Below, piece after piece: positions 50,059-50,517 of a stretch of DNA of 50,517 nt. The position numbers and the translations under genes were made by a program. This DNA is from Trueperaceae bacterium. Its GTDB lineage: Bacteria; Deinococcota; Deinococci; Deinococcales; Trueperaceae. The first letter of the stretch is position 1. Each line of letters opens with the position of its first letter. The notes under the pieces are model-generated. The model made no database searches, had not been told where the DNA came from, and saw only the letters and a list, made by a program, of their open reading frames with translations. The stretch spans positions 4,216,651-4,267,167 of the forward strand of contig CP070651.1 in assembly GCA_020354625.1 (NCBI GenBank), given 5' to 3'.

Positions 50059-50517
50059 CTACACGTCTGGCCGGTAAGGTGGGATGGTTCCCCATCTCCC
50101 CACATAGGCATAGAGGCCGGTGTGCCCAAGCAGGCGGCGCACCACCTGTGACTCGCCGAGGTGATACCAGTAGTGGTAGATCAGCCGTTGTAAAGAGGTG
50201 CCGATATCTTCCGGAAGCGGTTTGCCCTGAACTTCGTAGTGGTCTTGCAGCTGCTCGGTCGTCAGGGTGTCCAGGTATCTGTCAGCTGCCTGTGTGACCG
50301 TGTGCCAAGCTCGCCACATCTCTTCGATGGACGGTGTACTTGCCGGTTTGCGGGTGGCGAGCTCGTTCAGCTCGGGTACCGGTGTTTGCCCCTGGGCCGT
50401 GGTGAGCCAGACCACCTGTTCGTGCCAGGCCAAGTGACCGATCATCCAACCGAGGCTGTTAACCGGTTCCAAGCGCTTGCCGCCATCTGTTTCCGAGACG
50501 CCCTCAAACGCCCGTAG
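50059..50517 (-). CDS. DinB-family protein (5' partial)
   Basis: The frame is open to the window edge, so the true start lies beyond 50517; 152 codons are visible. The four-helix bundle of DinB/YfiT proteins is recognisable. GWMIGHLAWHEQVVWL contains the first conserved His region, SIEEMWRAWHTVTQAADRYL is the third helix, and LIYHYWYHLGESQVVRRLLGH carries the later His residues that would bind a metal. DinB-like proteins are often thiol-dependent transferases or of unknown function. The C-terminus ends GRWGTIPPYRPDV. Confidence 0.85.
   Translation of the reverse strand, partial: LRAFEGVSETDGGKRLEPVNSLGWMIGHLAWHEQVVWLTTAQGQTPVPELNELATRKPASTPSIEEMWRAWHTVTQAADRYLDTLTTEQLQDHYEVQGKPLPEDIGTSLQRLIYHYWYHLGESQVVRRLLGHTGLYAYVGRWGTIPPYRPDV

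Overview
The window is a 50.5 kb piece of bacterial chromosome with moderately high G+C (my impression, not computed). The bacterium is probably a diderm: there is a predicted outer-membrane beta-barrel, a LolA-like sorting protein, an MMPL/RND exporter, and many Sec-exported or lipoprotein products. A sulfide:quinone oxidoreductase, a photolyase and two c-di-GMP enzymes suggest an aerobic, light-exposed, free-living heterotroph. The phylum cannot be fixed from sequence alone; a Deinococcota (Trueperaceae-like) or another little-studied lineage is only a weak guess. I see no phage, plasmid, CRISPR array or intact transposase.

Layout. 1-5 kb: the 3' end of a surface protein (calcium-binding repeats, Ig-like domain, pentapeptide repeats), a lipoprotein zinc metalloprotease, a DUF3303-like protein, tRNA-Lys(CTT), a TfoX-like protein and a membrane diguanylate cyclase. 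5.2-15 kb: an imperfect 100-bp tandem repeat, a FabL-like SDR that lacks the catalytic Tyr, a PfkB kinase, a Sel1-repeat membrane protein, a PAS-GGDEF-EAL protein, photolyase, a PhyH dioxygenase and a ZapE ATPase. 15-24 kb: a spondin-domain exported protein beside a PhoB/OmpR-type two-component pair (shared TATCAC direct repeats precede both), a tandem UspA, a Lon-like protease, and a J-domain/YbjN/PspA operon. 23.8-29.7 kb: a peptide-type ABC transporter operon (binding protein and two permeases, no ATPase), ending in a spermidine-synthase-like membrane protein. 30-36.8 kb: a vWA protein, a complete ABC-2 (DUF990) exporter, and a SelA/DgaE-like PLP enzyme translationally coupled to an amidohydrolase, then an epimerase. 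37-50.5 kb: a DUF4399 protein, sulfide:quinone oxidoreductase, two paralogous small membrane proteins, a receptor-L-like repeat protein, a frameshifted pckA remnant, a CruF-like membrane protein, a VOC protein, an MMPL/LolA-like/DUF1302-like operon, and a DinB-family protein cut by the window edge.

The most unusual content is non-coding. Family R2 is a ~105-110 bp element with inverted ends. It occurs four times between 39.8 and 46.4 kb, and in all four places the TAA stop codon of the neighbouring gene lies inside the element's terminal repeat. Family R1 is a 98-bp element with 14-bp inverted ends; two copies 31 kb apart are about 96% identical, and a half copy is fused to a half R2. A third family (R3) is built of heptamers arranged in opposed arms. 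Two 17-bp sites of the form ATACC-N7-GGTAT lie upstream of the sulfide oxidoreductase and of one small membrane protein, suggesting a shared CsoR/CstR-type regulon. The MMPL operon has a near-consensus promoter overlapped by a TetR-style palindrome.
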